Source: Acidobacteriota bacterium
GTDB taxonomy: Bacteria; Acidobacteriota; Terriglobia; Bryobacterales; Bryobacteraceae
NCBI GenBank assembly: GCA_014584705.1
Contig: JACTMJ010000031.1
Coordinates: 1-64,000 of the forward strand
Reading direction: 5' to 3'
DNA: 64,000 bases
The notes under the pieces are model-generated. The model worked only from the letters and a program-made list of their open reading frames with translations. It was not told where the DNA came from and ran no database searches. The translations under genes and the position numbers were made by a program. Below are positions 18,368 through 28,125 of this stretch, piece by piece; the first letter of the stretch is position 1; every line of letters starts with the position of its first letter.

Positions 18368-21300
18368 CTAACGGTTACGCGGGCCGCGCACGATTGTGCG
18401 CAATTCTTCCAAGGCAGCGATCGGTTCCTTTTGCGCCAGGCTGGTACCGGCCCACGTTTCGAGTTGGCCGTGTAATTCGGCCATGTTCTTCCTCGAATGG
18501 CGCGAGGCGTAGGCATCGAACTCGGCTCTCCGGGCGGCGGCCTCGCGTGTGTTCTCCGGGCCTCCGGCGCGTTCATGGCTCAGCATCAGCAGATAGTCCT
18601 GCACCCGGAAATCGGGGTCGGCTGGACGGCCGGTTCCGAGATGTTCCGGATACACCTTGGAGCCATTCAGCCGTTCTTCGGCCAGCTTGAAGTTGCCTCC
18701 CTTGATGGCCTCAAGCGCCAGCGCCATCTGGCAGTTGGCGTAGAGCGCCTGAATATCGCGCTGCCCTTCGAAGGGGAGTACATTGGCATGGTTGAGCGTT
18801 TCATAGCAGGCCTGGTAGCGCCCGTTGGCAAGGTTCGCTCGCGCCAGCGCAATTTTGATCTGGTCCTGATCGGGGAAGCGCTCCGACGCTTGCGTGGCGC
18901 TTGCGAGGGCCTTTGCGTTCATTCCGCGCGCCAGTTGGAATGCAATCAGGCGGCTGTGGTTCCGCCAGTCCGCCGGATCGATGGAGCGGGCCTTTTCATA
19001 GTCGGTCTCGGCCTTCGCCGGGTCGCCTGTCTGTTCGAGGAATGCCCGGCTTGCATAGAACACGGCGTAATCCGGCCGGTCTCCGAGTGCGGTGAAGCGC
19101 TTCAGCGCATCGGCCTCGCGCTCAATTCCCCATTCGATCAGGCCCAGATAATAACTGGCTTTCCAATCGCCGGGGAGGGTCTTGCTTGCCCACTCGAAGA
19201 CGGGGATTGCTTCCTGACGGAAGGGGAACACCAGATAGGGCGAGAGCGCCGACGCCTGCCGGAGCGCGCGCAGGCTTTCTTCCGGGGATTTGTTGCGCAG
19301 CAGGTATGCCTGCCAGTAGCGAATTTCCGCCTGTTCCGGCGCGACGGCAAGCACCCTGCCTGCGTCCTCGTCCAGCCCGAGATTCCGGTAAGTTGCCGCC
19401 AGTTCGAGATAGGTCTCGTGCGGCATCTCATTGCGGATCAACCCACGGAATTCTTCGAGTGTGCCCGCGCCGGGTTTCAATAGATAGTTTTCGAAGCGGG
19501 CTAGGTGGTTCAGCGGATCCATCTCCAGCACCCGTTTGAGCGCCGCTTCCGCCTGCGCGGGCTTCCCCGCCCGGCGGTAGAGCGTGGTGAGGAACTGATG
19601 GGTCTTGATGTTCTTCGCGTCGTATTCGAGGGAGCGCTTTCCGTATTCTTCCGCCCGCTCCAGATTGCCCTCGAGCAGATAGATCTCAGCCAACTGGCAA
19701 TACGCCGCCGCGCGATACTTCATGGAGCGCGCCGCCCAGCCCATCGTCTCCTTTGCGTCCGTAAGATCTCCCATTTGCCGCGCAATCAGGCCGTAGATGT
19801 AGTTCGCGTCGGCGTCATACATGACGAAATCCAGCGCCTGTGTGGCGTATTTGAGCGCGGTTGCGTACTCAGCCCGCCGATAGTAGACGGCCGCGGCGCG
19901 CGTCATGGCACGCACGCTAGTGGGGTCCCGTTTCAGGCATTCGAGATACCCTTCGAGTGCCGCCGCATAGTTGCGCGACTTCTCCGCTCGTTCCGCCGAT
20001 TGGTACAAGCCCTCCAACGTGTTCTTGTCGTAGTTGCGGAAGTGGAATGGGCGCTTCAGGACGCCGTCCTGCGGGTCGTCCGTGTAGTGCAGCAGACTGC
20101 CGATGTTCACACGCAGCGAACCCGGTTTCACGGCCGCATGGATGGTTTTCAGATAGGCGCCCATCGGTTTGAGGCGCACCCGCTCCCGGAAGATCTCTTT
20201 CTCTCCGCTGTAGACCACGAGGTCTTCATCCACGGCCTGCAGGGCGTTGAAACCGACGGTCACGTCCTTGCCGTCGGTCTTCGCGGAAAGCACGCCGGCG
20301 GGCGTGGCCGTGCTCATGGGGCCGATGTCCTTGTAAGGAAACCAGAACTCGCGCCAGCGGTCCGTCGTGTAGGGCGCGAAGAACTCATGGTCGTTCTGGT
20401 CGAGGAGGCGCCCGGACTGCGGTTCAAAATACTGGCCGTCGCTATCGGTGAGCAGGTCTTCCCAAATCGCCCCATTGCGCGCCAGAGACCAGCGGAAGAA
20501 CTTCTGGCCGGGGACCTCTTCATGCAGCGCCCAGTGGCCATAGCCAAACCGGGAATCGTGCCAATAGCCGCCGTTGGCTTCCTGCAGCTTGCCGTGGACG
20601 AAGTAGCTGCCTTCCTCGTCCTCCTCGCGATGGTTCTTGAAGTAGGCCAGGCTGCGGCCGTCGGGCAGCAAGGGCCAGGGGGACGAATCTTCCGCATAGT
20701 TGTGCCCGATGCGACGCGTGCCGGGCAGAATGAACTCCAGATCTTTGCCCAGCTTCGCCGATGCGTTCATCCAGACGTAATAGGATTCTTCGATCGGCTG
20801 CGGGTTATACCAAAGCGCGTCCGTGACGAAATACGCCTTGTCCGCGGGTAGGGTGAGGAAGACGCGCCACTCGGTGCGCGAGGCCAAATCCATCGCGCCC
20901 ACCACGCAGGTCACGCTGCCGTCGGCGTTCTTGCGGATGACGTAATCGACGGGGGACGCCGTGGCCGGCGTATGGCCCACGATGCCGAAATTCCACTCGA
21001 TGCCGCCCGAGGTCCATGCCCCGCGAAGCGCGATATTCCGGTACTTGCGCACGTGATTGAAGTAGACGAAATCCTTGCCCGTGCTCTTCTCGATTGCGCC
21101 CAGAAGCTTGCCGCCATCCGCGGGAGAGATGTAGAGACGGAGGTAGTCATTCTCCAGGCGGATCACGTTCCATTCCTGGTCCTTCCCTTCTTTGCCCATT
21201 TCGTCGAAAAACGTATACGGGTAGAGCGTCGTCGAGCGGGTCCAGATGTTTGACCGGGTCATGATTGGGGCGGGGTCCGGTGCGGCGTAGGGATACGTCT

Positions 21301-21397
21301 TGAACGTCATCCGCTCTTCCTGAATGGTGGCTTGCTGCGCGGGGAGCGGCACAATTGCCAGCACGGACAGCAAGAGCATGATTGGCTTCGTCAACAT
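18368..21397 (-). CDS. Secreted DUF5107/TPR-repeat protein, 1009 residues
   Basis: A signal peptide (ends VPLPAQQ) is followed by a beta-rich N-terminal half (about residues 30-440). It contains WNVIRLENDYLRLYISPADGGKLLGAIEKSTGKDF, which resembles DUF5107 and galactose-mutarotase-like folds. Residues 480 to about 960 form a long TPR array (YAAALEGYLECLKRDPTSVRAM, YATALKYATQALDF, LERAEEYGKRSLEYDAKN, QAEAALKRVLEMDPLNHLA). Such proteins bind or process sugars and dock partners, but the function is not established. It is the promoter-proximal gene of the pair with the DUF4832 gene and is divergent from the PQQ dehydrogenase gene. Confidence 0.75.
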   Translation of the reverse strand: MLTKPIMLLLSVLAIVPLPAQQATIQEERMTFKTYPYAAPDPAPIMTRSNIWTRSTTLYPYTFFDEMGKEGKDQEWNVIRLENDYLRLYISPADGGKLLGAIEKSTGKDFVYFNHVRKYRNIALRGAWTSGGIEWNFGIVGHTPATASPVDYVIRKNADGSVTCVVGAMDLASRTEWRVFLTLPADKAYFVTDALWYNPQPIEESYYVWMNASAKLGKDLEFILPGTRRIGHNYAEDSSPWPLLPDGRSLAYFKNHREEDEEGSYFVHGKLQEANGGYWHDSRFGYGHWALHEEVPGQKFFRWSLARNGAIWEDLLTDSDGQYFEPQSGRLLDQNDHEFFAPYTTDRWREFWFPYKDIGPMSTATPAGVLSAKTDGKDVTVGFNALQAVDEDLVVYSGEKEIFRERVRLKPMGAYLKTIHAAVKPGSLRVNIGSLLHYTDDPQDGVLKRPFHFRNYDKNTLEGLYQSAERAEKSRNYAAALEGYLECLKRDPTSVRAMTRAAAVYYRRAEYATALKYATQALDFVMYDADANYIYGLIARQMGDLTDAKETMGWAARSMKYRAAAYCQLAEIYLLEGNLERAEEYGKRSLEYDAKNIKTHQFLTTLYRRAGKPAQAEAALKRVLEMDPLNHLARFENYLLKPGAGTLEEFRGLIRNEMPHETYLELAATYRNLGLDEDAGRVLAVAPEQAEIRYWQAYLLRNKSPEESLRALRQASALSPYLVFPFRQEAIPVFEWASKTLPGDWKASYYLGLIEWGIEREADALKRFTALGDRPDYAVFYASRAFLEQTGDPAKAETDYEKARSIDPADWRNHSRLIAFQLARGMNAKALASATQASERFPDQDQIKIALARANLANGRYQACYETLNHANVLPFEGQRDIQALYANCQMALALEAIKGGNFKLAEERLNGSKVYPEHLGTGRPADPDFRVQDYLLMLSHERAGGPENTREAAARRAEFDAYASRHSRKNMAELHGQLETWAGTSLAQKEPIAALEELRTIVRGPRNR

Positions 21398-21595
21398 GGA
21401 TTCTTATCTCTTTCCCGGGCGTTCTCCGCGCGGCTAGATTTCATGCTATCCCACTGGTGCGTTGGCAGAGCGAGTTTGTGCGCGCGTACGCAGGCGGCCT
21501 CGATTTTCCTGTGCCGTATCGGATACGCTGGAACGCAGCCACTCCATTGCATCGTCGCGTTTTCCGCCGAGCGGCGCGCGGAGATTTTGAAACGA

Positions 21596-23800
21596 ATGAC
21601 ATCCCGCCAGGCCAGACTATTGCCGCTTATCCTGTTTGCGCTCATCCTGCCAGCCTGCCGGGTGCAGCATCCCCCGGCGGCGGGAGATCCTGAAGGCGTT
21701 CATTATTCGCCGGTTGCGCAAATCACACCGGCGAACGTGAAGCGGCTGGGTGTCGCGTGGAAGTTCCATAGCGGTGCGCCGGGTTCCGAGGCGATTCCGG
21801 TGGTTGCCGGTGGCGCGCTGTATCTTACGCAGCCCGACGGCGTCTATGCGCTGGTGCCGGAGACGGGAAAGCTTCTCTGGAAGTACACGCTCAGCGGGAT
21901 GGCCATTCGGGGCCTCTCGTACTGGCCGGGGGACGCGCAAACGCCGCCGCGCGTCTTCGCCGGGGTGCGCGACCAGCTCATCGCCATCGACACCAGAACG
22001 GGCCAACCCGCCGCGGGTTTCGGCAGGAACGGCCTCGTGAATCTCAAGGCGGGAATCGACGGCGGCATCGCGGATGCCCGCATTGTTCTCACTTCTCCGC
22101 CCGCCATTTACAAGAACCTGGTGATCACGGGCGGGTCCAATGGAGAGGGTGCGCCGAGCGCCGGCGCCTACGGGGACATTCGCGCCTGGGATGCCCGTAC
22201 CGGCGAACTCGTCTGGACGTTTCACACCGTGCCGCGCGAAGGCGAACCCGGCAGCGAAACCTGGCCTCCCGGCGGCTGGAAGAACCGTTCCGGTACGAAC
22301 ACCTGGGGTTTCTTCTCCGTGGATGCGGAACGGGGGTTGGTGTTCGCGCCCACGGGTTCTCCGACGGCGGATTTCTACGGCGCGGACCGGAAGGGGAACA
22401 ACCTGTACGGAAACAGCCTGATCGCCCTCGATGCCTCCACGGGCAAGCTTCGATGGTTTCAGCAACTGGTCCATCACGATCTCTGGGATTATGATGTTGC
22501 CGCCGCCCCGGCGCTGATCGAGATTCGGCGTGACGGACAATCTATCCCCGCCGTGGCCCAGATCACCAAGATGGGGCTGTTGTTCATTTTCAACCGGCTC
22601 ACGGGCGAACCCATTTTCGGCCTGGAAGAACGCACGGTTCCCGCAAGCAATGTCCCCGGAGAGGCGAGTTCCCCCACCCAACCCTTCCCCGTCAAGCCGC
22701 CGCCGCTTGCCCGCAACACGTTCCAAGCCGAGGAGATGTATAACCTGACGCCCGAACACAAAGCTTTCTGTGAAGACCTTTTTCGCCGGAACCAGATGCA
22801 GATCAGCCCGCCCTACACGCCGTTTCCCGTGGACCGGAATGTACTGCTCTTCCCGAGCACCCTCGGCGGGGGCAATTGGGGCGGCGTCTCCTACGATCCC
22901 GCGCGGCGCTTCCTATTCGTGAATGTCATGAATGTGGGCCAGTTTGGGCGAATGACGGAGGGGAAGCCCGATGCCGATTCGGGCGGCCGTTACGTGCGCA
23001 AATCGGAGTACGGGGCGTATGCCCGATTCTGGGATCCGGAGAGCAAGATTCCGTGCTCCGCGCCGCCTTTCGGGGAACTCGTGGCGGTGAATGCGGATAC
23101 CGGAGAAATCGCCTGGAAGGTGCCACTGGGTGTTGTGGAATCGCTGGCCGCGCGGGGCTTCCAGAACACGGGCACGGTGAACATCGGCGGCAGCCTCGCC
23201 ACGGCGGGCGGTCTCGTGTTTATTGCCGCCACCAACGACAGCCGGTTTCGGGCCTTCGATTCGAAGACCGGGACGCTGCTCTGGGAGCATCCCATTGACG
23301 CGAACGGGCACACCATCCCGGTAAGTTACACGGGCAAGGACGGCAAGCAATACATCGTCGTGATGGCGGGAGGCGGGGGCGGCACGTTTGGCGCGCCGCT
23401 CTCCGACAGCCTCACGGCCTTTGCGCTCGGCGGCAGCGCCGCCAGTGCCGAACCGTCCATCGTAAGCCGAAACCAATCCGGCGCGGGTGCGAAACCGGCC
23501 GACGCGACAGCCGCCACGCCCCTCCGTGCAACCGCTCCCGCGAAACTCACAACCTCGCAGCAAATCCAGTTCATTGAACAGTTCTGCGGTAAGCAGTGCC
23601 ATGGCATGGCCGTGATTTCCAGCCAGCACCGAACCCGTGAGCAATGGGAAACCACTGTCCGCGGGATGGTGGCGCGGGGCGCGACGGGAAACCAGGCTGA
23701 ACTGAATCTGGTGGTGGACTATCTTGCGGCACAGTTCGGCCCGGAGCGGGAGAGCGGTAAGCGTTCCGCGAACCCAAGCGGACCTGGCCCTTCACGATGA
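21596..23800 (+). CDS. PQQ-dependent dehydrogenase lipoprotein with C-terminal cytochrome-like tail
   Basis: The protein is 734 residues. A lipobox (ILPAC, Cys21) predicts a membrane-anchored lipoprotein facing the periplasm. The body is an eight-bladed-propeller quinoprotein of the glucose/alcohol dehydrogenase type: HYSPVAQITPANVKRL, YGDIRAWDARTGELVW, GNSLIALDASTGKLRW, HHDLWDYDVAAAP, GYRxF-like blades and LAVNADTG-type blades (VAVNADTGEIAWKVPLG). It probably oxidises sugars or alcohols and passes electrons to quinone or cytochrome. The C-terminal 70 residues look like a mini cytochrome c but the haem site reads CGKQCH (Cys664, Cys668, His669), one residue longer than CXXCH. I start at ATG 21596; an upstream extension is not protein-like. 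Confidence 0.87.
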   Translation: MTSRQARLLPLILFALILPACRVQHPPAAGDPEGVHYSPVAQITPANVKRLGVAWKFHSGAPGSEAIPVVAGGALYLTQPDGVYALVPETGKLLWKYTLSGMAIRGLSYWPGDAQTPPRVFAGVRDQLIAIDTRTGQPAAGFGRNGLVNLKAGIDGGIADARIVLTSPPAIYKNLVITGGSNGEGAPSAGAYGDIRAWDARTGELVWTFHTVPREGEPGSETWPPGGWKNRSGTNTWGFFSVDAERGLVFAPTGSPTADFYGADRKGNNLYGNSLIALDASTGKLRWFQQLVHHDLWDYDVAAAPALIEIRRDGQSIPAVAQITKMGLLFIFNRLTGEPIFGLEERTVPASNVPGEASSPTQPFPVKPPPLARNTFQAEEMYNLTPEHKAFCEDLFRRNQMQISPPYTPFPVDRNVLLFPSTLGGGNWGGVSYDPARRFLFVNVMNVGQFGRMTEGKPDADSGGRYVRKSEYGAYARFWDPESKIPCSAPPFGELVAVNADTGEIAWKVPLGVVESLAARGFQNTGTVNIGGSLATAGGLVFIAATNDSRFRAFDSKTGTLLWEHPIDANGHTIPVSYTGKDGKQYIVVMAGGGGGTFGAPLSDSLTAFALGGSAASAEPSIVSRNQSGAGAKPADATAATPLRATAPAKLTTSQQIQFIEQFCGKQCHGMAVISSQHRTREQWETTVRGMVARGATGNQAELNLVVDYLAAQFGPERESGKRSANPSGPGPSR

Positions 23801-23843
23801 GGACGCCGCGCCCGGCCATGCGGCGCCAGCGCCCGGCAGTTGA

Positions 23844-25112
23844 CTATAGCGTTACTGTTTCCGGGAACTTCCCGGCGAGATCCTCCTCCCGGAAGACCTG
23901 CCGGTGAATCTCCGTTCTTCCGGCCGAGGTGTAAATCAGTTGGATTCGGCCATCCGAGGTCTCAATCGCGTACGGGTAGGCGAACTCGCGCTTCCCGGAG
24001 CCCACGTCGAGGCCCGTGTGCCAGGTCTTTCCCGCATCGGTGGAGAGCGCCAGGCTCAGCGGTGTGCGGCCGCTGCGGGAGTGGTTGTAGATCAGCAGCA
24101 GATGGCCGTTGCGGAGTTGGAGGAGATCCACGGCGGCATTCGGATTGGGGAACCGGTTCACGAGTTCGTGGCCCGCGCTCCAAGTGAGCCCGGCATCGCT
24201 CGATTCCGCGTAGACCATCCAGGCATCGGGACGATCTCCATATCCGCCGCCCCGCCGGCAGAAGGCGATCAGGCGCCTGGGGGCGATCTCCGCGGGGGCG
24301 GGTTGCAGATTGCCGAGGCGGGAAACGATGTCGCCGCCGCGGGTCCATTGCCGCGTTGCCGGGTCATAAAAGAGGCAGAAGGAAGCGGTCTCTTCCCCGA
24401 CAAACTCTCGATCCTCGCCCGCTTCGCGATAGACGGGCAGGAGGTAACGGCCATCATGGAGCACAATCGGTTTGCCGCGCACGAGGGTGCCGCGTTCCAG
24501 CGTCAGGAGGGAAGTGTCGGACCAGGTGCGTGCGCCGTCCGAGGAGACTTTCGCCGCGATGCGGCCATCGCTCCAGGTTTCCCCGAAACGCACCACGTAA
24601 AAGAGCCAAACCAAGCCCGGTTTGCCGCCCTGGGAGGGAGCCTGCCAGACCACCGGGTTCCCAACCGCGCGGAAGGGGTCGCGGGCGAGCAGCACCGGCT
24701 TTGACCAAGCGCCCGCGTTCACCGAACCGGCGTACCGGGCGGCGAGCCGCGTGCCATAGACGCCGGTGTTCGCGGCATACTCTCCGTCGCCCCCGAACCA
24801 GGCGAGAAAGAGGTCTCCGTTGACGAGTTGGGTGATAGCGGCCGGGTGTTTGTATTTGCCCGTGGGAGTTTGCGGCCCGGCAACCAGTTCGGTTGGGAAT
24901 GTGACGGTGCGCCGCGCGGGAGCGCCAGGGGCCGTTTGGGCGAAGGCACTCGCGCCCGAAACTCCGGCTATTGCCGGCAGAAGCAGCGCGGACTCCGACA
25001 GGAATCTCCGGCGGTCTATCCGCGACGGAAGCGGGATTCCGGTGCTGTTTGCGGATGCGGCTATTGAGCGAATAGCCAATTCGTCCGGCGGAGACTTGAA
25101 GGGAGAATCCAT
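23844..25112 (-). CDS. Exported sialidase / BNR-repeat protein
   Basis: The 422-residue protein begins with a twin-arginine-like leader (RIDRRRFLSESALLLPAIAG). At least three Asp-box motifs (SxDxGxTW) are seen: SSDGARTWSD, SSDAGLTWSAG and STDAGKTWHTG, typical of sialidase-type six-bladed propellers. Similar exo-alpha-sialidase-annotated proteins are common near glycan genes, but true sialic-acid cleavage is not shown because the catalytic Arg triad cannot be assigned by eye. The start at 25112 (MDSPFK) is favoured over an upstream in-frame ATG (25190). It converges on the PQQ gene and is divergent from the DUF1080 operon. Confidence 0.8.
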   Translation of the reverse strand: MDSPFKSPPDELAIRSIAASANSTGIPLPSRIDRRRFLSESALLLPAIAGVSGASAFAQTAPGAPARRTVTFPTELVAGPQTPTGKYKHPAAITQLVNGDLFLAWFGGDGEYAANTGVYGTRLAARYAGSVNAGAWSKPVLLARDPFRAVGNPVVWQAPSQGGKPGLVWLFYVVRFGETWSDGRIAAKVSSDGARTWSDTSLLTLERGTLVRGKPIVLHDGRYLLPVYREAGEDREFVGEETASFCLFYDPATRQWTRGGDIVSRLGNLQPAPAEIAPRRLIAFCRRGGGYGDRPDAWMVYAESSDAGLTWSAGHELVNRFPNPNAAVDLLQLRNGHLLLIYNHSRSGRTPLSLALSTDAGKTWHTGLDVGSGKREFAYPYAIETSDGRIQLIYTSAGRTEIHRQVFREEDLAGKFPETVTL

Positions 25113-25235
25113 GGATCTACTGTAGCCCGGCGGGGCTGAGCCAGGATGGGGGATGGCATGATATGATCGCCCTCGATTGCACATTTTCATTGCCGGATGT
25201 GCCGTGGCGAGCAGCCGCGCCCGAGGAGAGGTTCT

Positions 25236-25841
25236 ATGATTCGCCTTGTTTCCTTCCTGTTATTGCTGATGCCCCTGTACACGTTTGCCGCGGAGCCGGG
25301 CTTCGTGCCGCTGTTCGACGGCAAGACGCTGAACGGCTGGAAAGGAGATCCGCGCCTTTGGAAGGTGGAGGACGGTGTCATCGTCGGTTCCACCGAGGGC
25401 GTCACGCTCAAGCACAACACGTTCCTGATTTATGAAGCGAAGCCGTTTTCGAACTTCATCCTCCGGGCCGACGTGAAGCTTCGCAATCACAACAGCGGCA
25501 TTCAGTTCCGCAGCGAGGAATTGCCGGATTACGTGGTGCGCGGCTATCAGGCCGACATGGCGGAAGGCAACTGGTGGGGCGGGGTCTATGAGGAAAAGGG
25601 CACCCGCGGCGTCATGGTGAACGGCTGGAAGGGCAAAGCGGAAACGGTGGTTCGCAACGGCGATTGGAACGCCGTGGAAATCCGCTGCGAAGGACCGAAG
25701 ATCGATATTTTCATCAACGGACTGCACACGGCGACGCTCAACGACGACGTCAAGCTCTCCGGCATTATCGCCTTTCAGCTACATCAGGGGCCGCCCATGG
25801 AAGCGCGCTTCCGGAATATCCGCATCAAAACATTGCCGTGA
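25236..25841 (+). CDS. Secreted DUF1080 protein (3-keto-disaccharide hydrolase family)
   Basis: The 201-residue protein has a Sec signal (ends YTFAA) and then the compact DUF1080 jelly-roll: FVPLFDGKTLNGWKG, LWKVEDGVIVGSTEG, FILRADVKLRNHNSGIQFRSE, GYQADMAEG and LSGIIAFQLHQGPPMEARFRNIRIK. Family members are named 3-keto-disaccharide hydrolases and cleave glycosides already oxidised at C3. GGAG precedes the ATG. It heads a unit with a sugar isomerase-like gene 95 bases downstream and a Gfo/Idh oxidoreductase, so a shared role in 3-keto sugar breakdown is a reasonable inference. Confidence 0.88.
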   Translation: MIRLVSFLLLLMPLYTFAAEPGFVPLFDGKTLNGWKGDPRLWKVEDGVIVGSTEGVTLKHNTFLIYEAKPFSNFILRADVKLRNHNSGIQFRSEELPDYVVRGYQADMAEGNWWGGVYEEKGTRGVMVNGWKGKAETVVRNGDWNAVEIRCEGPKIDIFINGLHTATLNDDVKLSGIIAFQLHQGPPMEARFRNIRIKTLP

Positions 25842-25936
25842 TTCGGGCCAGCCGATGCAGGCATCTTGATTGTCCCGTGCCGCCGCGAGATCGCGCCGCG
25901 GCCCATCGCTCAAGTTCTACTAGGAGGAGCTACCTC

Positions 25937-26884
25937 ATGTCGAAACGCGTATCCATCGGTACCTGGGCTTACACAATCGGCCCGTACAGCGCCAATCCCG
26001 TTCCCTTCGACACGGTCTGTACCAAGCTGAAGGAGCTTGGATTTGACGGCGTGGAACTCGGCGCCTTTCCGCCTCACCCCAATCCTGGAAACCCTAACGG
26101 TCCGGATGCGGATTGGCCGGGCGCGCTACCAGAGAAATCACAGCGCACTGAACTTCGCGCCCGGATGGAAGAGCGCGGACTCGGGTTCAGTGGGATCGCC
26201 GCCAATCTGTGGGGAGAGAAGCTCATCAATACGGACGACCCCTCCAAGTACATCCAGGAGTTTCGGCGCAATTGCGAATTTGCCGTGGATCTCGGCATCG
26301 GCGGCGTCCGCGTCGATACGGTTCAGCCCCCCACCATTCTTCGCGAGATCGATACAGCCACCGCGTTCAAGCGCGTTGGCTCAACATGGCGCACCTGCGC
26401 GAATATCGCCGCCGATCACGGACTGAACATGATGTGGGAGTTCGAGCCCGGCTTCGCATTCAACAAGCCGAGTGAGATTACCCGCGTTCACGATCTTGTT
26501 GACAGGCCCAATTTCGGATTGATGTATGACACCTGCCACGGGGAAATGGTGGGCGTCGTGGGCGCACGTCAGGAAGGCGAGAAGGAAGTGCTCGGCAGCC
26601 AGTTGGAGTTTATCCGGCTGCTTTCCGGACGGATTATCCACATCCATCTGATTGACTCCGACGGTACCTGCCACAAAGATGCGAACGGCGAAGACGAGAC
26701 CTCCGCGCATCCGCCATTCGGCCTTGGGCGTCTGAATTTTGACGAGCTTGTGCCCGCCCTCCTCAAGGCCTCCGACATTCCGCACGATTGGTGGACGATC
26801 GATCTCTGCTTCTGGCCCAATGCCTGGGAGGCGACGGCGGCGTGCAAAGAGGCGGTTGACCGGCTGGTGGAGAAGTACGGATAG
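25937..26884 (+). CDS. Sugar phosphate isomerase/epimerase family protein (xylose-isomerase-like TIM barrel)
   Basis: The 315-residue protein starts [17 protein letters not shown] and has the AP-endonuclease-2/xylose-isomerase-like barrel pattern: [46 protein letters not shown] and a C-terminal [10 protein letters not shown]. Metal-binding Glu, Asp and His residues lie on these strand ends. There is no signal peptide, so it is cytoplasmic, unlike its exported DUF1080 neighbour. A strong AGGAGG site precedes the ATG. The exact substrate (isomerase or epimerase) cannot be read, but the operon suggests a keto-sugar. Confidence 0.85.
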   Translation: MSKRVSIGTWAYTIGPYSANPVPFDTVCTKLKELGFDGVELGAFPPHPNPGNPNGPDADWPGALPEKSQRTELRARMEERGLGFSGIAANLWGEKLINTDDPSKYIQEFRRNCEFAVDLGIGGVRVDTVQPPTILREIDTATAFKRVGSTWRTCANIAADHGLNMMWEFEPGFAFNKPSEITRVHDLVDRPNFGLMYDTCHGEMVGVVGARQEGEKEVLGSQLEFIRLLSGRIIHIHLIDSDGTCHKDANGEDETSAHPPFGLGRLNFDELVPALLKASDIPHDWWTIDLCFWPNAWEATAACKEAVDRLVEKYG

Positions 26885-26903
26885 CAACGGGAAGGAGACC
26901 GGG

Positions 26904-28067
26904 ATGAGCAAGCAGTTACGCGTGGGCATGGTTGGCTACGGTTTCATGGGGCGCACCCATACGAACGCCTACAAGCGATTGAACGACTTTTTCCCCGTTG
27001 AGCACAGGCCGGTGCTGAAGGCCGTCTGCGGGCGCAATGAGGAGAAGACCGCGGCATTCGCGAAGAACTGGGGCTACGAGCGCGTCGAAACGGACTGGCG
27101 AAACCTGGTTCGCGCCAAGGATATCGACCTCATCGATATCGGCACGCCCAATGACACGCACTTTGAGATCGCCATCGAGGCGGCCAGCAACGGCAAGATG
27201 GTGCTTTGCGAGAAGCCTCTCGCCATGAATGTGGCGCAGGCCGAAGAGATGACGCGCGCGGTCGAGATGGCGGGCGTTCCCAACATGGTCTGGTTCAATT
27301 ACCGCCGCGTGCCTTCCGTCGCGCTCGCGAAGCAGATTGTGGAAGAAGGCCGCATCGGCCGGAGCTTCCACTATCGCGCGACCTATCTGCAGGATTGGAC
27401 GATCTCGCCCGATGTCCCGCAAGGCGGAGCCGGTTTGTGGCGGCTGGATGTGAACGCCGCCGGTTCCGGCGTTACGGGGGATCTGCTGGCCCACTCGATC
27501 GATACCGCAATGTGGCTGAACGGCCCGATCGCCCGCGTTTCCGCGATGACGAAAACCTTCGTGAAGGAGCGCGTCCATGCCGAAACCGGGGCGGTGCAGC
27601 CGGTGGGCATCGACGACGCGTGCATGTTTCTCGCCGAGTTCGCCAACGGCTCAATGGGGACGTTCGAATCGACGCGCTACGCCAGAGGACGCAAGAACTT
27701 CAATACCTTTGAGATGAACGGAGAGGACGGCAGCCTCTATTTCGATCTCGAAGAACCGGAGTATCTGCAATTCTTCGAATACAAGCAACTGCAATCCGGC
27801 AAGAAGATGGAGAGCCACCTCACTGGATGGCGCAAGATCCACACGACGAATTCCGAACATCCGTACATGAGCCACTACTGGGTTCCGGGGACGTGCATTG
27901 GTTATGAGCACACGTTCCTGAACGCACTGGCGGATTTCGTTGCGGGGATTGAAACGGGAAAGCCCACGCAGCCCGATTTTCGCGCGGCGCTCCAAACGCA
28001 GCGCGTCTGCGATGCCGTGATTTCGTCCGCCAAGCAAGGAACATGGGTCGAGACGGGAGCGGAATAG
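26904..28067 (+). CDS. Gfo/Idh/MocA family NAD(P)-dependent oxidoreductase
   Basis: The 387-residue protein starts with a Rossmann fold ([14 protein letters not shown]), followed by [35 protein letters not shown] with the CEKP motif that carries the family catalytic Lys. The C-terminal half is the typical alpha/beta domain ([22 protein letters not shown]). It is cytoplasmic. It follows the isomerase-like gene by 19 bases with GGAG in the gap. These enzymes oxidise or reduce sugar hydroxyls, often at C3, which would produce the keto-sugar substrate class used by DUF1080 proteins. Confidence 0.92.
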   Translation: MSKQLRVGMVGYGFMGRTHTNAYKRLNDFFPVEHRPVLKAVCGRNEEKTAAFAKNWGYERVETDWRNLVRAKDIDLIDIGTPNDTHFEIAIEAASNGKMVLCEKPLAMNVAQAEEMTRAVEMAGVPNMVWFNYRRVPSVALAKQIVEEGRIGRSFHYRATYLQDWTISPDVPQGGAGLWRLDVNAAGSGVTGDLLAHSIDTAMWLNGPIARVSAMTKTFVKERVHAETGAVQPVGIDDACMFLAEFANGSMGTFESTRYARGRKNFNTFEMNGEDGSLYFDLEEPEYLQFFEYKQLQSGKKMESHLTGWRKIHTTNSEHPYMSHYWVPGTCIGYEHTFLNALADFVAGIETGKPTQPDFRAALQTQRVCDAVISSAKQGTWVETGAE

Positions 28068-28125
28068 CACGGCCGTACGTGCGTCGCGGCGCGGGAGTGC
28101 CGCATCGGAAAGCCGCCGAACGCGG

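Noticed and set aside
19505-20851. Plus-strand open frame of ~450 codons opposite the DUF5107/TPR gene
   Set aside because: Its composition follows from the high-GC antisense strand, and the minus-strand TPR repeats are clear.
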